From: Canna indica
Lineage: Eukaryota; Streptophyta; Magnoliopsida; Zingiberales; Cannaceae
DNA length: 64,000 nt
Reading direction: 5' to 3'
Assembly: GCA_034359265.1 (NCBI GenBank)
Contig: CP136890.1
Coordinates: forward strand, 29,678,501-29,742,500
Part shown: positions 1 through 11,594 of the stretch, one piece after another
Numbering within the stretch: position 1 is the stretch's first letter
Layout: every line of letters starts with the position of its first letter
Notes under the pieces: generated by a model
Databases searched by the model: none
What the model saw: the letters and a program-made list of their open reading frames with translations, nothing else
Told to the model about the DNA's origin: nothing
Program-made: the position numbers and the translations under genes

Positions 1-483
1 TTTTAGAATTTTCACATTGGTCCCATAACTTTTTTTCGGCTCAATTGGGTCCCTAAAGATTTGTAATTGTCACTTTGGTCCCTGGTCGTGACCCTGCCGT
101 TAAAAAAGAAGCTATGTGGCTAACGTTTTCATGACGTGAAATCAAATTTAGTTGACTTTGCTTACGTGTATTTATAAGTGCCTATGTGGCTTGCTTTATC
201 ATTTATAAATTAAAATGGGTCATATTTTTCTCTCTCTTACTCTTCCTCTTCCATCATTGTCATCTTCTTCTTCCATCCGCCTCCTCTTCCTCCTCCCTGC
301 CTTCGCCTCCTCCTCCCTGCCTTCGCCTCCGCCCTCATCGTGCTCTGACCACGGAGGCGACCTCGTCGCCATCGTCTCCTCCTCTCTTCTCGAGGAAGTG
401 TGCCATGTGGGGCATCAAGCCGCAAGTGGCGGCGACGGTGAAAGGAGGACTGCCCGGTCTCTTCTCATTAGTGGAAGGAGGAC
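1..483. other. Unassigned flank with GC-rich block
   Basis: No gene is recognisable here. The first ~180 bases contain several variants of a phrase resembling 'ttggtccc', a wording common in ends of plant transposons, so this may be the terminus of a Mutator-like or other element. Bases 240-480 are a C/T-rich, then GC-rich stretch that looks like a borrowed first exon, but its reading frames show no known domain. The copia integrase reading begins right after it, so Copia C is truncated at its 5' side here. No matching opposite end or target duplication was found. Confidence 0.3.
291..330. repeat. 20-bp perfect tandem duplication
   Basis: Two adjacent identical copies of the 20-base unit tcctccctgccttcgcctcc lie inside the pyrimidine-rich block. 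This looks like replication slippage. Confidence 0.9.
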
Positions 484-1032
484 TCATGAACAAATTGAAG
501 TTGATGTCTAGTATAAAACCTAGTCTTAAAGTGAGTTTAGAGCTCTTTTGTAATGTCTGTCCTTTAGCTAAACAGACATGTACTCCTTTTCAAAAAAGAT
601 TGAATAAAGCTTCATTTCCATTTGAGATAATACATGTTGATGTTTGGGGACCTCACAGGGTTCCTACTTATGATGAAAAAAAATATTTCTTGACCATAGT
701 GGATGACTATAATAGAAGTGTTTGGACATACTTGTTCTCTTTAAAAACCCAAGTACCAAACATAGTGATTGATTTCATCAAACTGATACAAAATCAATTC
801 CAAACCACTATCAAAATCATCAGGTCAGATAATGGCACTGAATTTTTCAATGCATGCCTTAATACCCATCTTGCTAGTCTAGGTATAATTCACCAAAGCA
901 CCTGTGTGGAAATGCCCTTGTATAAAGAAAACACATGCATCTTCTAAATGTAGCTAGAAACTTGAAGTTCCAAGCCAAACTTCCATTGCAATTTTGGGGA
1001 GATTGCTTGTTAACAACAACCTACATCATAAA
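484..1032 (+). pseudogene. Copia C GAG-pre-integrase and integrase core
   Basis: The reading begins MNKLKLM and passes through the CNVCPLAKQ motif, which is the cysteine pair of the integrase zinc finger, then HVDVWGPH, FLTIVDDYNR and SDNGTEFF. The last three are hallmark stretches of a copia integrase core and include two of the three DDE acidic residues. After GIIHQSTCVE the frame shifts and about ten codons are lost. This is the segment that should hold the third catalytic residue (glutamate), so the enzyme could not work. The coding sense continues in another frame to [12 protein letters not shown], where the solo LTR interrupts it. Confidence 0.85.
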
Positions 1033-1724
1033 TGTTGGCTTAAGATTTTCAACCTTGGTCTTAATCTCAGTTTTGATGATAACAAATATGGAACTAATGT
1101 TTCATTGAGAAATACTTTCAGGTTCCAAGTCGGTTAGTGCACGACGTCCGCGATCGAAAAATTGGAGAAATCGGCAAGGACGCTCGAGATTCTTTGGGAA
1201 GTTAAAGTTTAGGTCTAGGGTGTCTAGTTTATGTTGTAAATCCTCATGGTGATGCATAAGGACTCAAAAACCAAACCCGAACTCCAAAACATGAAAAACC
1301 GGCAAATTAAAACATGAGCCTGGAATTCACTAAGCTTAGGGAGCTCTTTGGAGGGCTATATGACCTAGACATTTTCTTGACACAAAAAATGACGATAATT
1401 ATTCCTTGGGTAAAAACTAGATAATGAGGCATTTTAAAAGAATTTTTGGAAGCCTTTAGCATACCCATATTTAACACAGGAGATTAAAAAATTTCCATTT
1501 TTCAAAAATTTGTATTAGACCCCAAAAATTAGATTTTGATTCTTAAGGATTTTAATTTTTTAGATATTTTTATTGAATCCAAATGGAGGTAACCCTTATA
1601 TAATATTCATGTTTTAAAGTTATAACTTAAAGTTAGTAAATGTATTATAAGAGGACTTAGCGAAGACGGAACCCATAATCGAGCAAACAAGCAGAAAAAT
1701 CAGCAAACTGGGCTGATTTTTTCA

Positions 1725-1830
1725 ATTTCGGTCGATCGGTCGATCGACTGAATGGTGCCCGAAATGGGTAAAAGTCATTCGGTCTCTCGACGGTCGCTCG
1801 GTCGGTCGACCGACGATCGATCGGCCTGCG
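1725..1830. repeat. CG-rich GGTCGATCG-type motif cluster in solo LTR 1
   Basis: This stretch is packed with variants of ggtcgatcg, gtcgaccg and cgatcgatcgg, many of them palindromic. It lies about 70 bases upstream of the LTR TATA box, where U3 enhancers sit. The same kind of cluster occurs at 56355-56545 in solo LTR 2, although exact spacing differs. Confidence 0.75.
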
Positions 1831-1892
1831 ACCGAACGGCGGAAACAACTATTTTTCCACCCGTTGAGTTGGTTGTTTCATGCCATCTCCTC

Positions 1893-1914
1893 AAGGCTTA
1901 TAAATAGAAGCCTT
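1893..1914 (+). promoter_or_regulatory. LTR TATA box inside a short palindrome
   Basis: TATAAATA at 1899-1906 is flanked by aaggc and gcctt, which pair with each other. It follows a CG-rich U3 and precedes a long U5-like region, so it is the likely LTR promoter. In solo LTR 2 the equivalent TATA (minus strand, about 56287-56306) is also enclosed by an inverted repeat, but with different arm sequences. Confidence 0.6.
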
Positions 1915-2967
1915 AGCAAGCCTTCCACCCTTTATCCAATATACTTTGAGCCATATTTTGATGATCCTTGAGCTTGATTGAGCCACCATTCTTGAAAACC
2001 CTAGCTTTGATCTCTCAACTCCTTGGGTAAGCCTTGAATTCATTGATTCACCATCAAAGACATCAAGAGGAAGCTAGGAAACTTTATTTGGAGCTAAGTA
2101 TAAGTTGTTTGATTTATTGCTCCATTAAGTTGTGCATTTTCTTATTTATTTTATTGTATTTGAGCTTGTGAAGACCTAGGTTGTTAGGTCTTGAAATTGG
2201 GTGGTTGCCTTTGTGTTTGAGGCTTAATTCCACCGGTGTAAACATAGTTTACTAGGATTAGTTGAGTTGTCCCTTAGGTTGAGGTGGAAGAGTGCTCTCG
2301 GTAAGAAGGCAGAGACTTCTGGGTGTGGAAGTGCCTTAGGTTGAGAGCGAGACTCTTCGGGTCAAAGTCCTCGTTATAAGGGAAACAAGATTAATCTAGT
2401 AAAGTTTAGTTTGAAAATCCTAAGCGGGTTGCTTAGGTAGTGGAGTAGGCATTGGGGCCGAACCACTATAAATCTCATTATGTTAGTATTGCTATCTTTG
2501 TTTGTGTTTAACTGTTTTATTATTGCTTCCGCATTTAGTCGATAAATTATAATTAGCCTAAGTAGTTCAAGACACGATTAAAATAAAATTTAGGCAAAAA
2601 GATTTAAATAACATACTATTCACCCCCCATCTAGTGTGACCATTTCACCAACAATAAAGAGGACACCAAATACTGTCTTCACCAATTTGACTCCCTATGA
2701 AAAATTGAATGAAAGGCCACCCATTGTGACCCACATGAGATCATTTGGGTGCTTGTATTATGCAAGTACACTCAAACGGGGAAGGGCAAAATTTGAACCT
2801 AGAGCTTCTGAGTGTGTATTCCTAGGGCATCCTTATGGCAAGAAGGGTTAGAAGGTCTATGATTTGGAAACTCATGTCATTCTGATTTCCAAAAATATAA
2901 CTTTTGTAGAATCAATTTATCCCTTCAACATATCATTGTCTTCACAAAAAACCACATTTCCATTACC

Positions 2968-3107
2968 AATTGCCATTGACAAAACTTTCCCAGATCATGA
3001 CATTTCTTCAACACACCAAACAACATACTATGTCACCCAATTGCCATTGACAAAACTTTCCCAGATCATGACATTTCTTCAACACACACCAAACAACATA
3101 CTATGTC
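2968..3107 (+). repeat. 70-bp tandem duplication in Copia C linker
   Basis: Two nearly identical head-to-tail copies start at about 2968 and 3038 (caattgccattgacaaaac). The second differs only by a two-base insertion and a few substitutions. The period is not a multiple of three, so it shifts the frame. Confidence 0.85.
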
Positions 3108-3222
3108 ATCCACTAAGGGTAAAATTAAGGAATGTGTTCTGTTTGGAAATGAAGAAGGACAAAATATTTCAAAAGGAGAGCTAGAGGTGGTTCTCAGTCC
3201 AGTAACTGACAACACAAAGCCA

Positions 3223-3306
3223 CATGAGAGTTGTTCACCTAGCATAGCTAAATCAGTCATCAGACATGAGAGTTCTTCACCTAGTAATGTTGAACCAGTC
3301 ATCAGA
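3223..3306 (+). repeat. 42-bp (14-codon) tandem duplication
   Basis: Two 42-base copies start at 3223 and 3265 and each begins catgagagtt. The period is a multiple of three, so it adds 14 residues without shifting frame (HESCSPSIAKSVIR and HESSSPSNVEPVIR). Confidence 0.9.
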
Positions 3307-3344
3307 AAAAGCAAAAGAGTGCCATAAAAACCTATAAGACTTCA

Positions 3345-4959
3345 TTGATCGCCGCAACCCAATGCAAAATCCAAAGTTACACCTTATCCATTACACAACT
3401 ACATAAGCCTAACCAATATCCTAAAGACTCGCCAAACTTTTCTGACTTATGTAGACAACACATGCAGTCCCAAAACCTATAGTGAAGCTGTCCAAAAACA
3501 AGCTTGGATTGATTCTATGCAGGATGAGTTAAGGGCTTTAGAAGAAAATAATACATGGGAATTATGTGATCTGCCATTGGGAAAGAAAGCAATAGGAAGT
3601 AAATGAGCGTTTTGAATCAAGTATAAGCCAAATGGACATGTTGAAAAATTCAAAGTCCAGAGTAGTAGCAAAGGGCTACACTCAACAAGAGGGAGTAGAC
3701 TATGAAGAAACTTTTGCTCTAGTGTCTAAAATGAACACCATTAGAACAATAATTGCAGTGGCAGCATCTCTCAACTGGCCTCTACAGCAATTAGACATAA
3801 ATAATGCATATCTTCACGAAGATCTCCATGAAGAAGTTTACATGATAAAACCTCAAGGGTATGGAGATCCTAAAGACATGAAGGTATGCATGTTAAAGAA
3901 GTCCATTTATGGATTCAAACAAGCTGGTAGACAGTGGTTTGCAAAATTGTCTACTAGCATTTTGTCAAAGGGATATGAGCAAAGCACAGCTGATACATGT
4001 CTGTTCATCAAAAAGGCCAATGACAGAATTACAATTGCAGTTGTTTATGTGAATGATATAGTGCTAACAGGGACTAATTTAGAGGAAATACAGGAACTGA
4101 AAAGATACTTGAACGAACAATTTAAGATCAAGGACTTGGGTGACCTAACCTATTTTTTAGGGTTAGAGGTTCACATAACTAAGCAAGGAATACAAATTTG
4201 CCAAAGGAAGTATGTTACAGACTTGCTAGGTGAAATGAAACTTCAAGATTGTAAGCCAAAAGACACTCCAATGCAAACAAATAGCAAGCTGAACAATGAA
4301 ATTTCAGACGAAGATCCTTTATTGGTCAACAATACATCATACAAAAGTTTAATAGGCAAATTGTTGTACATCATAATTACAAGGCCCGATGTAGCTTTCA
4401 CAGTACATCATTTAAGTCAATTCTGCCAAAATCCAAAGGTATCATACTTTAAAGCAGCCATAAGGGTACTGAAATATTTGAAGAAAGCCCTTGGCATGGG
4501 TGTGTTTTATCCAACAATAGCCACCTCTTCAGTTTCAGGCTTCTCAGATACAGATTGGGGAAGGCTATCACCAGGAGATCAATAACATGCTACCTAGTGA
4601 AATTGGGGGCATCTCTGGTAAGTTGAAAATGCAAGAAGCAGCCCACTATTAGCAAGTCCAGTGCTGAAAGTGAACCGCGGGCATTGTCCAATATCACAAT
4701 AGAAGTAATCTGGTTCATAAAGCTCCTCAATGAAATTGGATTCAGGTTCAACATGCCAGTACCCATATACTGTGACAATAGGAGTGCTCTTCATATAACT
4801 TCGAATCTTGTATTTCATGAGAGAACAAAACACCTTGAGATAGATTGCTACTTCGCAAGAGATTACTTAGCAGGTGTAAGGTGTAATTTTCAAGTGTGCT
4901 TCTCTTATCTTTTCCCTCTCTGTAAGAAACTTTCGATGCTTCATCTGAAGCTTGTATGA
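3345..4959 (+). pseudogene. Copia C reverse transcriptase and RNase H
   Basis: The reading starts with the typical AVQKQAWIDSMQDEL lead-in, has two early stops near 3604-3616, then RVVAKGYTQQEGVDYEETF, QLDINNAYLHEDL, MLKKSIYGFKQAGRQW and YVNDIVLTG. The catalytic YVDD is changed to YVND, so a metal-binding aspartate is lost. RNase H follows after a stop at 4583: KKQPTISKSSAESE, PIYCDNRSALHI and ERTKHLEIDCYFARD are recognisable. Family order and spacing fit Ty1/copia. The 3' LTR that should follow was not found. Confidence 0.88.
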
Positions 4960-5892
4960 ATCATTTGACTTTCTTCTGATCTGAGATTTGTGAGGAAATG
5001 TGCATGAGGAATCGCAACATAAACAAATCAAGAAGCTATTAAACAAATCTTATTGAGACTTGGCAGAATGTAGACTTGAGGAGCTTCTTAACATACTGCA
5101 CTCATGTTATTAATATGGTTGACTATATATATCCAACCTATAATATCTACAGACACAAAAATATAACAAATCTAGTCTGATAATATGGTTGTTTAATAAA
5201 ATAGAGCTATATTTCAGAGCTATATATACCCAACCTATAAGACCTACAGACACAAAAATCCAGGATAGGAACTAAGTTTGTTCAGAACAATATTTCGTTA
5301 AAGTAATGGTTGCAGATTTCATATTTGATCCTAGCTAATAAAGAAAAAGTTGAAACTTGAAACTGAGCACCATAACAAACTTTTTGAGCACTGTCTTATA
5401 TTCACTTTCTAAATTATGACAATAAATTACCATATATATTGTCCTGTTGCTACATTAGTAATAACTAATAAGATAGTATTAAGTATGAAAATCCACTGAA
5501 CTGAAGGATGGAAATTGTCCTTCAAATTATGTAATTGTATTCTCACCCGTTCTATTCCAAGTTTTTGGTTTTATTAACTGAACTTAGAACTTCATAAGAG
5601 AAACAATGAAGCAGTTTAATTTCTCCGATCTATAAGGATTATAATTCTAATCCTCTTATTTGATTTGGAGTTTTTGGATGGCGTGTAATTTACTCCAACT
5701 TCACTAGTGCAATATAAAGGGAGAATATAATAAAGAAGCTGCATTTCATTTATGTTAATTCTCACGTACGTGTACACCAGCAACGTATGAACCATGAATC
5801 TGTTTCTGCAATTTGAACCTGCGAAACTTTTATGCTCACAATACATATATGTTTCTGATGACTAGCATAATCTGTTATATCTTAAATCATTT
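4960..5892. other. Non-coding AT-rich stretch, no gene seen
   Basis: No coding frame or recognised element. It contains an internal imperfect duplication: the phrase 'cctacagacacaaaaat' with its ~45-base context occurs at about 5112-5163 and again at about 5205-5258. The right part may be the 3' end of CACTA-1, but no CACTA terminus was found. Confidence 0.4.
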
Positions 5893-7560
5893 TTAGGTTC
5901 TATATGCTATATCAAGAGTAGTTTTGATGTCATGCAGTATGTAAACCTGACATAATTTTTTACTAAAATACCAATTGGATATTTCACTTTCTCTTGCATA
6001 AAATATTTGCTTTGCTTGTGATGCTAAGATAAAAAGATCCTTCTCAAATTGACATTGACCCGCATGTAAATTGACAAGTGTCAAACCTTCTTCAACCTTA
6101 ATGTCATTGAGAACATTTGCCCAATTACATTTAAACAGTTAAACTGACAATAAAAAATAATCTAAAATAATTATTTATCTTATCACCCCATAATACGAAA
6201 CCACATTGACAACTTATGCGTTATTTCTAGCAGTTGACCTGCACACAGTTGTTGCTTCAAGCATAACGCCAATACTTTGTGTCGAATTCTCAGCATCCTT
6301 TGTGTGAAATCGTTGGCCATTGATGACATATTTTTTGTAAGATAGAACACTATTTTTATGTCCAAAAGAAAGCATCTGTAATGTATTTGACACATCACTA
6401 TCACTATAGTCAGCTTGAATCTATCAAAAATAAGAGAGAGAAAAAGTTATAGTAATTATTTATTTGGAATATATAGACATTTATTAAAGATTCAGATTTT
6501 AGGCTTCTAACCTTTAGTTGTTTGTTTTAGTTCCTCCAAACGCATTCTAATATAAGATATAAATTAATTTTAAATTCCAAAAGTTTGCATTGATCTATAA
6601 GTAAGTAATGAAATATCTTACTCCAAAAAGGACTCAACTATGACTGTATTGAAAAGAAGATATCTATTTGCACATTCTAACATTACATTACTTAACATGA
6701 TTGATGTTCCACTTCCAAGTGCACGACCTTCGATATTTTCCTCATTGGTAACATTTTTTATTACGACCAAGACGATACACTTGAATAGGATGATCTATGA
6801 ATGAATTGCAGAATGAAATACATTCTTTTGCAAGGTAGCATTCAGCAAAGCAACCTTCCGGTCGTGCACAATTTCTAACATACTCTTTGAGTATCTTCAT
6901 TTGCCTACACATTAAATTTTAAAATGTAAAATGAAGGAAAACCAAATATTAAAAAAAGAAATCATGAGTATATTAGATGGAATTTAACCTTTCAAAAAGG
7001 TACATCCAACGAAATTGGACCGGTCTACATAATCATGCTTCTCATCCCAAGTGAGTAGCCAAATGAGTCATTATGACAAAAAAGGAAGGTGGGAAAAATC
7101 TTTCAAACAAGCATAATATTTCTACGACTTCATCCTCTAGATTTAACAACTTCTCCTTATCTATTACTTGTTGGCATAGCTTGTTGAAGAAAAAAGATAA
7201 CCTCATAATTGCATTCTTTGGACCTTTGGGAAGCAACCCTCTTAATGCAACGGGTAACAACTGTTACATTAAAATATGACAAGCATGCGACTTCAATCCT
7301 GAAATTTTACAATGTTCTACAGATATACAATTACCAACATTTGAGCTATAACCATCAGGCACCTTCAAATCATATAGGACTTTGCAAAAATTCTTTTTCT
7401 CAAGCCTAGTTAATGTATAAGGTGCTGGAGGAAGGTATGTTCTAATCCCTCGTGGTTCAAAATACAAGTATGGTCTAATGCCCATTTCTTTCAAGTCTTT
7501 TTGTGCATTCAATACATCCTTGGATTTGTCATCTATATCTAAAAGTGATCTGATGATGTT
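5893..7560 (-). pseudogene. CACTA-1 transposase C-terminal half
   Basis: Read on the minus strand this gives NIIRSLLDIDDKSKD, KEMGIRPYLYFEPRGIRTYLPPA, LPVALRGLLPKGPKNAIMRL and FFPPSFFVIMTHLATHLG, then FRWMYLFER joined across an intron to MKILKEYVRNCARPEGCF. This is the DUF4218 region of plant En/Spm transposases. Further on, RFHTKDAENSTQSIGV, VVNVVSYYGVI and FILASQAKQIFYARESE match the DUF4216 region. Numerous stops and frameshifts are present. The first exon continues across the Gypsy insertion from 14940, but with a deletion. Confidence 0.85.
6905..6988 (-). other. Spliceosomal intron of CACTA-1 transposase
   Basis: An 84-bp AT-rich segment begins gttaaatt and ends gtgtag on the minus strand. 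Removing it joins ...YLFER to QMKILKEYVRN, restoring a conserved transposase block. Its size and GT-AG ends fit a plant intron. Confidence 0.75.
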
Positions 7561-10021
7561 TGTCACGCCCCAATTCGGGGTCGAGTGATCGGCCAGGATC
7601 TGTGTCCTACCCTGAAACCTACCACATACACTGAATAACAAAATATTGAGAATGCACGCTAACCAAAAAACATACGAATAAAAGAACAACGATGCAATCT
7701 TTCATTTAACTTTAAAGAAGGTTCAACAATTTTAAAAGAGTTGCAAAATCAACCAACTATTAAGAACGACTCGAGTTAAAATCAAATACATGTTTTTCAA
7801 ATCAACATCTCACAGTGTATATATAAAAAAACACAACCCTAGACATCACGACTACGATTACTAGACGCTGCTACGAGATCTACGCCACTGCCTACCCTCC
7901 AGCTGCACCATGACTCCAAGCCTCACCTCACTGGTAGGGCTCTGCAAAAACAAAAGAAATAAACCGTGAGTACACATGGGACTCAGTGAGCGGTCCTTTC
8001 GAATCTCCACATAAATCCCTAATAATAATCATGCATATAAGTCAGCATTTATAGTTATAGGGATCTAATCTAGTCATGATATAACTACCGGCTCAAAGGC
8101 CAACCTGTATAACCATACACCCGACCAAAAATGGCCTACACCACAAGATAATAATCCGGCCGCATGGCCCACATATCATATAAGGAAAGTAAAAAAATCA
8201 TTGGGTCGTCGACTATGATGGTCAACTAGTCTCAGGAACCCACCGGGTTAGGGATAGCTAGTCCCACCCAACTCGAGTCTACCGTCAGCGTGGCTCACTG
8301 ACATAATCTCAAGACCCTCTGCCACCCGGGTCTAACACCTAGCGGCCCCGCTGGTGCAATCTCAAGACCCAAATCACCCGCCGAGTCAAGCATTAGTTGT
8401 TTCGACCGTTCATGCTTCTCAACCAACCATCGCAATCACAGTACACAAACAAAGTGTTCTAAAGTTTCCTTATTTAAACCCCGGGCATTCACCTGTATCC
8501 GGCCCTACCCGGGGCCCCGTAGGATCAACAACTCAATGTTACTCTTCCTCGGCGCGTACACCTAATATTTCTAGGTTCCAAAAATGGTCACAAGAAGTCT
8601 TAGTAATTGTGTCATTTACTAGCGGGGTTTCACATCTTGTACCCGGGTCCGAGGTACTTAACAATTTCACAAATGGTTCTCTACCTAGTTCCATGTCACA
8701 TACCATACATGTTCCTCCATATTTAGCATATCATTGATTAAATATATACCATATTTAATGAATTTCAGCATGCTAAAAATAAGAAGATTCAACAATTATG
8801 TCACCATGATTTCATGCCTAATCGAAGCACTAATAATTCATAACAACTTGTAAACAATAATTTCAGCAATTAAATAATTATTTACAACAAGTAATTATTT
8901 AATCTTAGCATATAAAAATAAATTCTAGCAACATGAACATGTAGAGAATTCTCTAACACATCTCAAAGCAAGAAACAATTTACAATTAAAGCACATCAAT
9001 TATCCATTAAATTCCAACAATTTCCTGCTCTTTTTCAGCACATTAAACTAAATCACAGCAAGGTCATGCTAAAGTAAGAACCCAAGTGTAGGTGTTCTAT
9101 ATAAGATAAAAGCCTACAAACAAGATATAATTCTATTCTTTAAGTTATTTTATCCTTACATGTCGATCACTTACGAAACATGTTTTCCTACTCTGATTCT
9201 TCCCCTCCCCACTCGGCCGACCCCTTAGACAAGGGTTCCTACATGTGGCCGGCCCCTTGCTCAAGAAAACATCGCGAAAAAAAAATCACAAACCGATCAC
9301 AAATCTACAAAATTTTTAATAGAAATTGATCTAGCGGGGTTTAGATCACTCGAGGGAATTGAGAAAAATTTCGGCATGACCTTTCCCCTTTCCCTTCTAT
9401 GTGGTTGGCCCCTAGATCATCAAAACAAGTTCGTCTAAAGCAAATCCGATACATTAACGAAGAAACGACGAAAAGATCAAAGACCATCACCAATCGATAA
9501 GAACTTCGCGAGAAAAAAATCCTCGATCTAGCATCTCTATTTGGTTCGGCCACCCGCCACTCACCAAACATCTAATATCCAACCACTCACCTTGATCTAA
9601 GGGAAAAATTGAACAAGCGACGACGATCTCAATTTTTCTGACGGCAGCACGAATCCGACACCGACCCCAAGGCTCTCCCTCTCTCCCTCTCTTCTCGGGC
9701 TGCGTGCGGCTCCAATGATGAGACACATGGCTGCAAGGGGGATGAGGGATTTATTCCCTCATTTTCCCTTGACTATTTTGCCCCTACTCGACTCAATCTA
9801 AGCCCGAATCGAGCTCTGACTCGATCCGTGAATATGATTTTAGACTCGACTCTACTAAGTCATCTTATGATTAAGAAGGAAGGAACATTTATCAAATAAA
9901 ATTTCATAAGGCTTAAATTATACCTTCTACTCGCGGCGATTTCACGACTCGACCCGACTAACTTTCGATCCGGTGTGCTGCACCAAAATAAATTTTATAT
10001 TAGGAAACCTCGGGTCTCACA
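7561..10021 (-). repeat. 3' LTR of the Tekay-like element (2461 bp)
   Basis: On the minus strand it starts tgtgagacccgagg just after a polypurine tract and ends gggcgtgaca, so it has canonical TG...CA ends. Beyond its outer end the CACTA-1 transposase reading resumes at once, which fixes the boundary. The partner LTR is missing, so insertion age cannot be judged from LTR divergence. It has no convincing coding content. Confidence 0.88.
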
Positions 10022-11310
10022 ACCTTCCCCCCTTAAGGGAAATTCATCCTCGAATTTTGCTGAATTATAAGGACTTACCGGTTCTTCAAACAAGGAAGGG
10101 TAGCGCTCTCTTATGTCTCGCTCTACCTCCCAAGTGGCTTCCTGCCCTGAGTGGTGCTCCCATCTAACCTTTATCATGGGGATTTCTTTGGACCTCAGCT
10201 TCCCAATTTGGCGGTCGAGGATCTCCATCGGCCTTTCCTCGAATGAGACAACTGAATCCACCTCAACCACAGAAGGTTCAATCATATGCGAATCATCTCT
10301 CACATATTGCCTGAGCATTGATACATGACAAACCGAGTGTACCCTGCTCATGCTAGGGGGCAAGGCCAGCTCATAAGCTATAGAACCCCTCCGCCAGAGA
10401 ACGGGAACATGCCCAACAAATTGGGGGCTCAAATTTCCTTTCTTCCCAAATCGAACTACCCCCTTCATGGGGGAGACCTCCAGAAACACTAGGTTGCCTT
10501 CCGCAAACTCCAGTTCTCTAGCCTTCTTGTCAGCATACATTTTCTGGTGACTCTGAGCCGCCAACAATTTTTCCTTTATGATTTTCATCTTCTCCACCGC
10601 TTAACCAGATCAGGACCCACCATGAGAGATTCTTCGGCCTCAAACCAGCCCACTGGAGACCTACATCGCCGCCCATATAAGGGCTCGAAAGGAGCCATCC
10701 CAATGCTACTGTGAAAGCTATTATTGTAGGCGAACTCAATCAACGATAGGTGTTTCTCCCAACTGCCAGCCAGGTCCAGAACGCAGGCCCTTAGCATATC
10801 TTCAAAGGTTTGGATGGTGCTCTCTGACTGTCCGTCCGTCTGCGGATGGAAAGCTATGCTGAAGCACACCTGAGTACCCAAGGTTTTTTAGAAGGACTGT
10901 CAAAACCGGACTGTGAACTGGGTACCTCGATCTGATATAATCATCACTGAGGTACCATGGTTTGCCACAATCCTGTCCAAGAATTGTCTGGCGTACTGCT
11001 CAGCAGAAAAGGTTGTCTTGACAGGAATGAAATGAGCGATCTTTGTCAACCGATCTACCACCACATAAATGGAATCAAATCCGCCCCTTGACTTAGGCAG
11101 CCCTGTCACTAGATCCATAGTAATCTTTTCCCACTTCCACTCGGGAACTTCGAGGTTTTGCAGCAGCCCTGCGGGCTTTAGGTGTTCGGCCTTCACTTGC
11201 TGGCAGACCAAACACATGGATATGAACTCTGCTACCTCCCTTTTCGTGCCCTTCCACCAGTAATTCTGCCTTAAGTCTCGGTACATTTTGGTGGCTCTCG
11301 GATGCATCAT
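9995..11310 (-). pseudogene. Gypsy integrase with C-terminal chromodomain
   Basis: The reading MMHPRATKMYRDLRQNYWWKG to CLVCQQVKAEH gives the HHCC zinc finger. Then WKWEKITMDLVTGLP, VVVDRLTKIAHFIPV, IISDRGTQFT, HPQTDGQSESTIQTFEDMLR and FAYNNSFHSSIGMAPFE form the catalytic core with all three acidic positions. A frameshift and stop occur near 10900, and another break near 10597. The final part reads EILDRQIGKLRSKEIPMI, KVRWEHHSGQEATWE and RERYPSLFE. This is a type II-like chromodomain, which in the family directs integration to chromatin. Confidence 0.88.
10022..10034 (-). other. Polypurine tract
   Basis: On the minus strand the sequence aaggggggaaggt directly abuts the LTR start tgtgag. This is the expected plus-strand priming site for reverse transcription and confirms the element's orientation. 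Confidence 0.85.
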
Positions 11311-11594
11311 ATAAGTAGATCAATGCCCCAGCTCCATGACCTGCTTGTGCACCTCTACCATATTAGGCACCACTATCCGATATCTGACCTTAAGACACCC
11401 TTCGAGTCCAACATGAAGCCATTCTCTACATCGCCTCTCTGCACCAAGTCCTTAGTCAAGGCACAGAAGGCTTCCTCCCCCTGCGCGGTATGCAACATAT
11501 CCACCAGTGTGGATAGTACTCGCAGATGCGCCACCAGGGCACCCAAAGCTGACACTGCTAGAACTGCTCCCCCATCCGAGCACAGTGCCAATTC

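Larger units (their letters stand above)
1033..2653 (+). mobile_element. Solo LTR 1 (1621 bp) with 5-bp target duplication
   Basis: It starts tgttggcttaag and ends ttcaccaaca, with ataaa on both sides (1028-1032 and 2654-2658). Removing it and one ataaa rejoins the Copia C integrase reading as TYIIKRTPNT, which confirms the insertion boundaries. No internal coding region is present, so it is a solo LTR left by LTR-LTR recombination. A related copy lies in the opposite orientation at 55562-59767. The end sequence (caccccccat...gtgtgacc) resembles LTR ends of plant copia elements such as the SIRE group. That family assignment is tentative. Confidence 0.9.
2654..3326 (+). pseudogene. Copia C integrase C-terminal region and linker
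   Basis: After the solo LTR the reading resumes with KRTPNT, TPYEKL, HMRSFGCLYYAS and ECVFLGHPYGKKG, the conserved copia integrase C-terminal block. It is followed by a low-complexity linker that normally joins integrase to reverse transcriptase. A stop interrupts right after KKG. The linker contains a 70-bp and a 42-bp tandem duplication. No full protein can be read. Confidence 0.8.
484..4960 (+). mobile_element. Copia C: degenerate Ty1/copia retrotransposon
   Basis: Reading left to right the order is GAG-pre-integrase, integrase, reverse transcriptase and RNase H. Integrase before reverse transcriptase is diagnostic of Ty1/copia. Gag, protease and both LTRs are missing, and the left end is cut inside the GAG-pre-integrase domain. 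A solo LTR inserted at 1033-2653 splits the integrase. Several frameshifts, stop codons and a changed catalytic residue (YVND in reverse transcriptase) show it is dead. It is a different family from Copia A and B further right. Confidence 0.9.

Noticed and set aside
291..330. CRISPR-like or other functional direct repeat
   Set aside because: Two 20-bp copies without spacers in eukaryotic DNA; simple slippage.
186..947. A single 253-codon protein starting at 186
   Set aside because: Its first ~95 codons come from the GC-rich flank and share no domain with the copia integrase that follows; the open frame across the junction is accidental.
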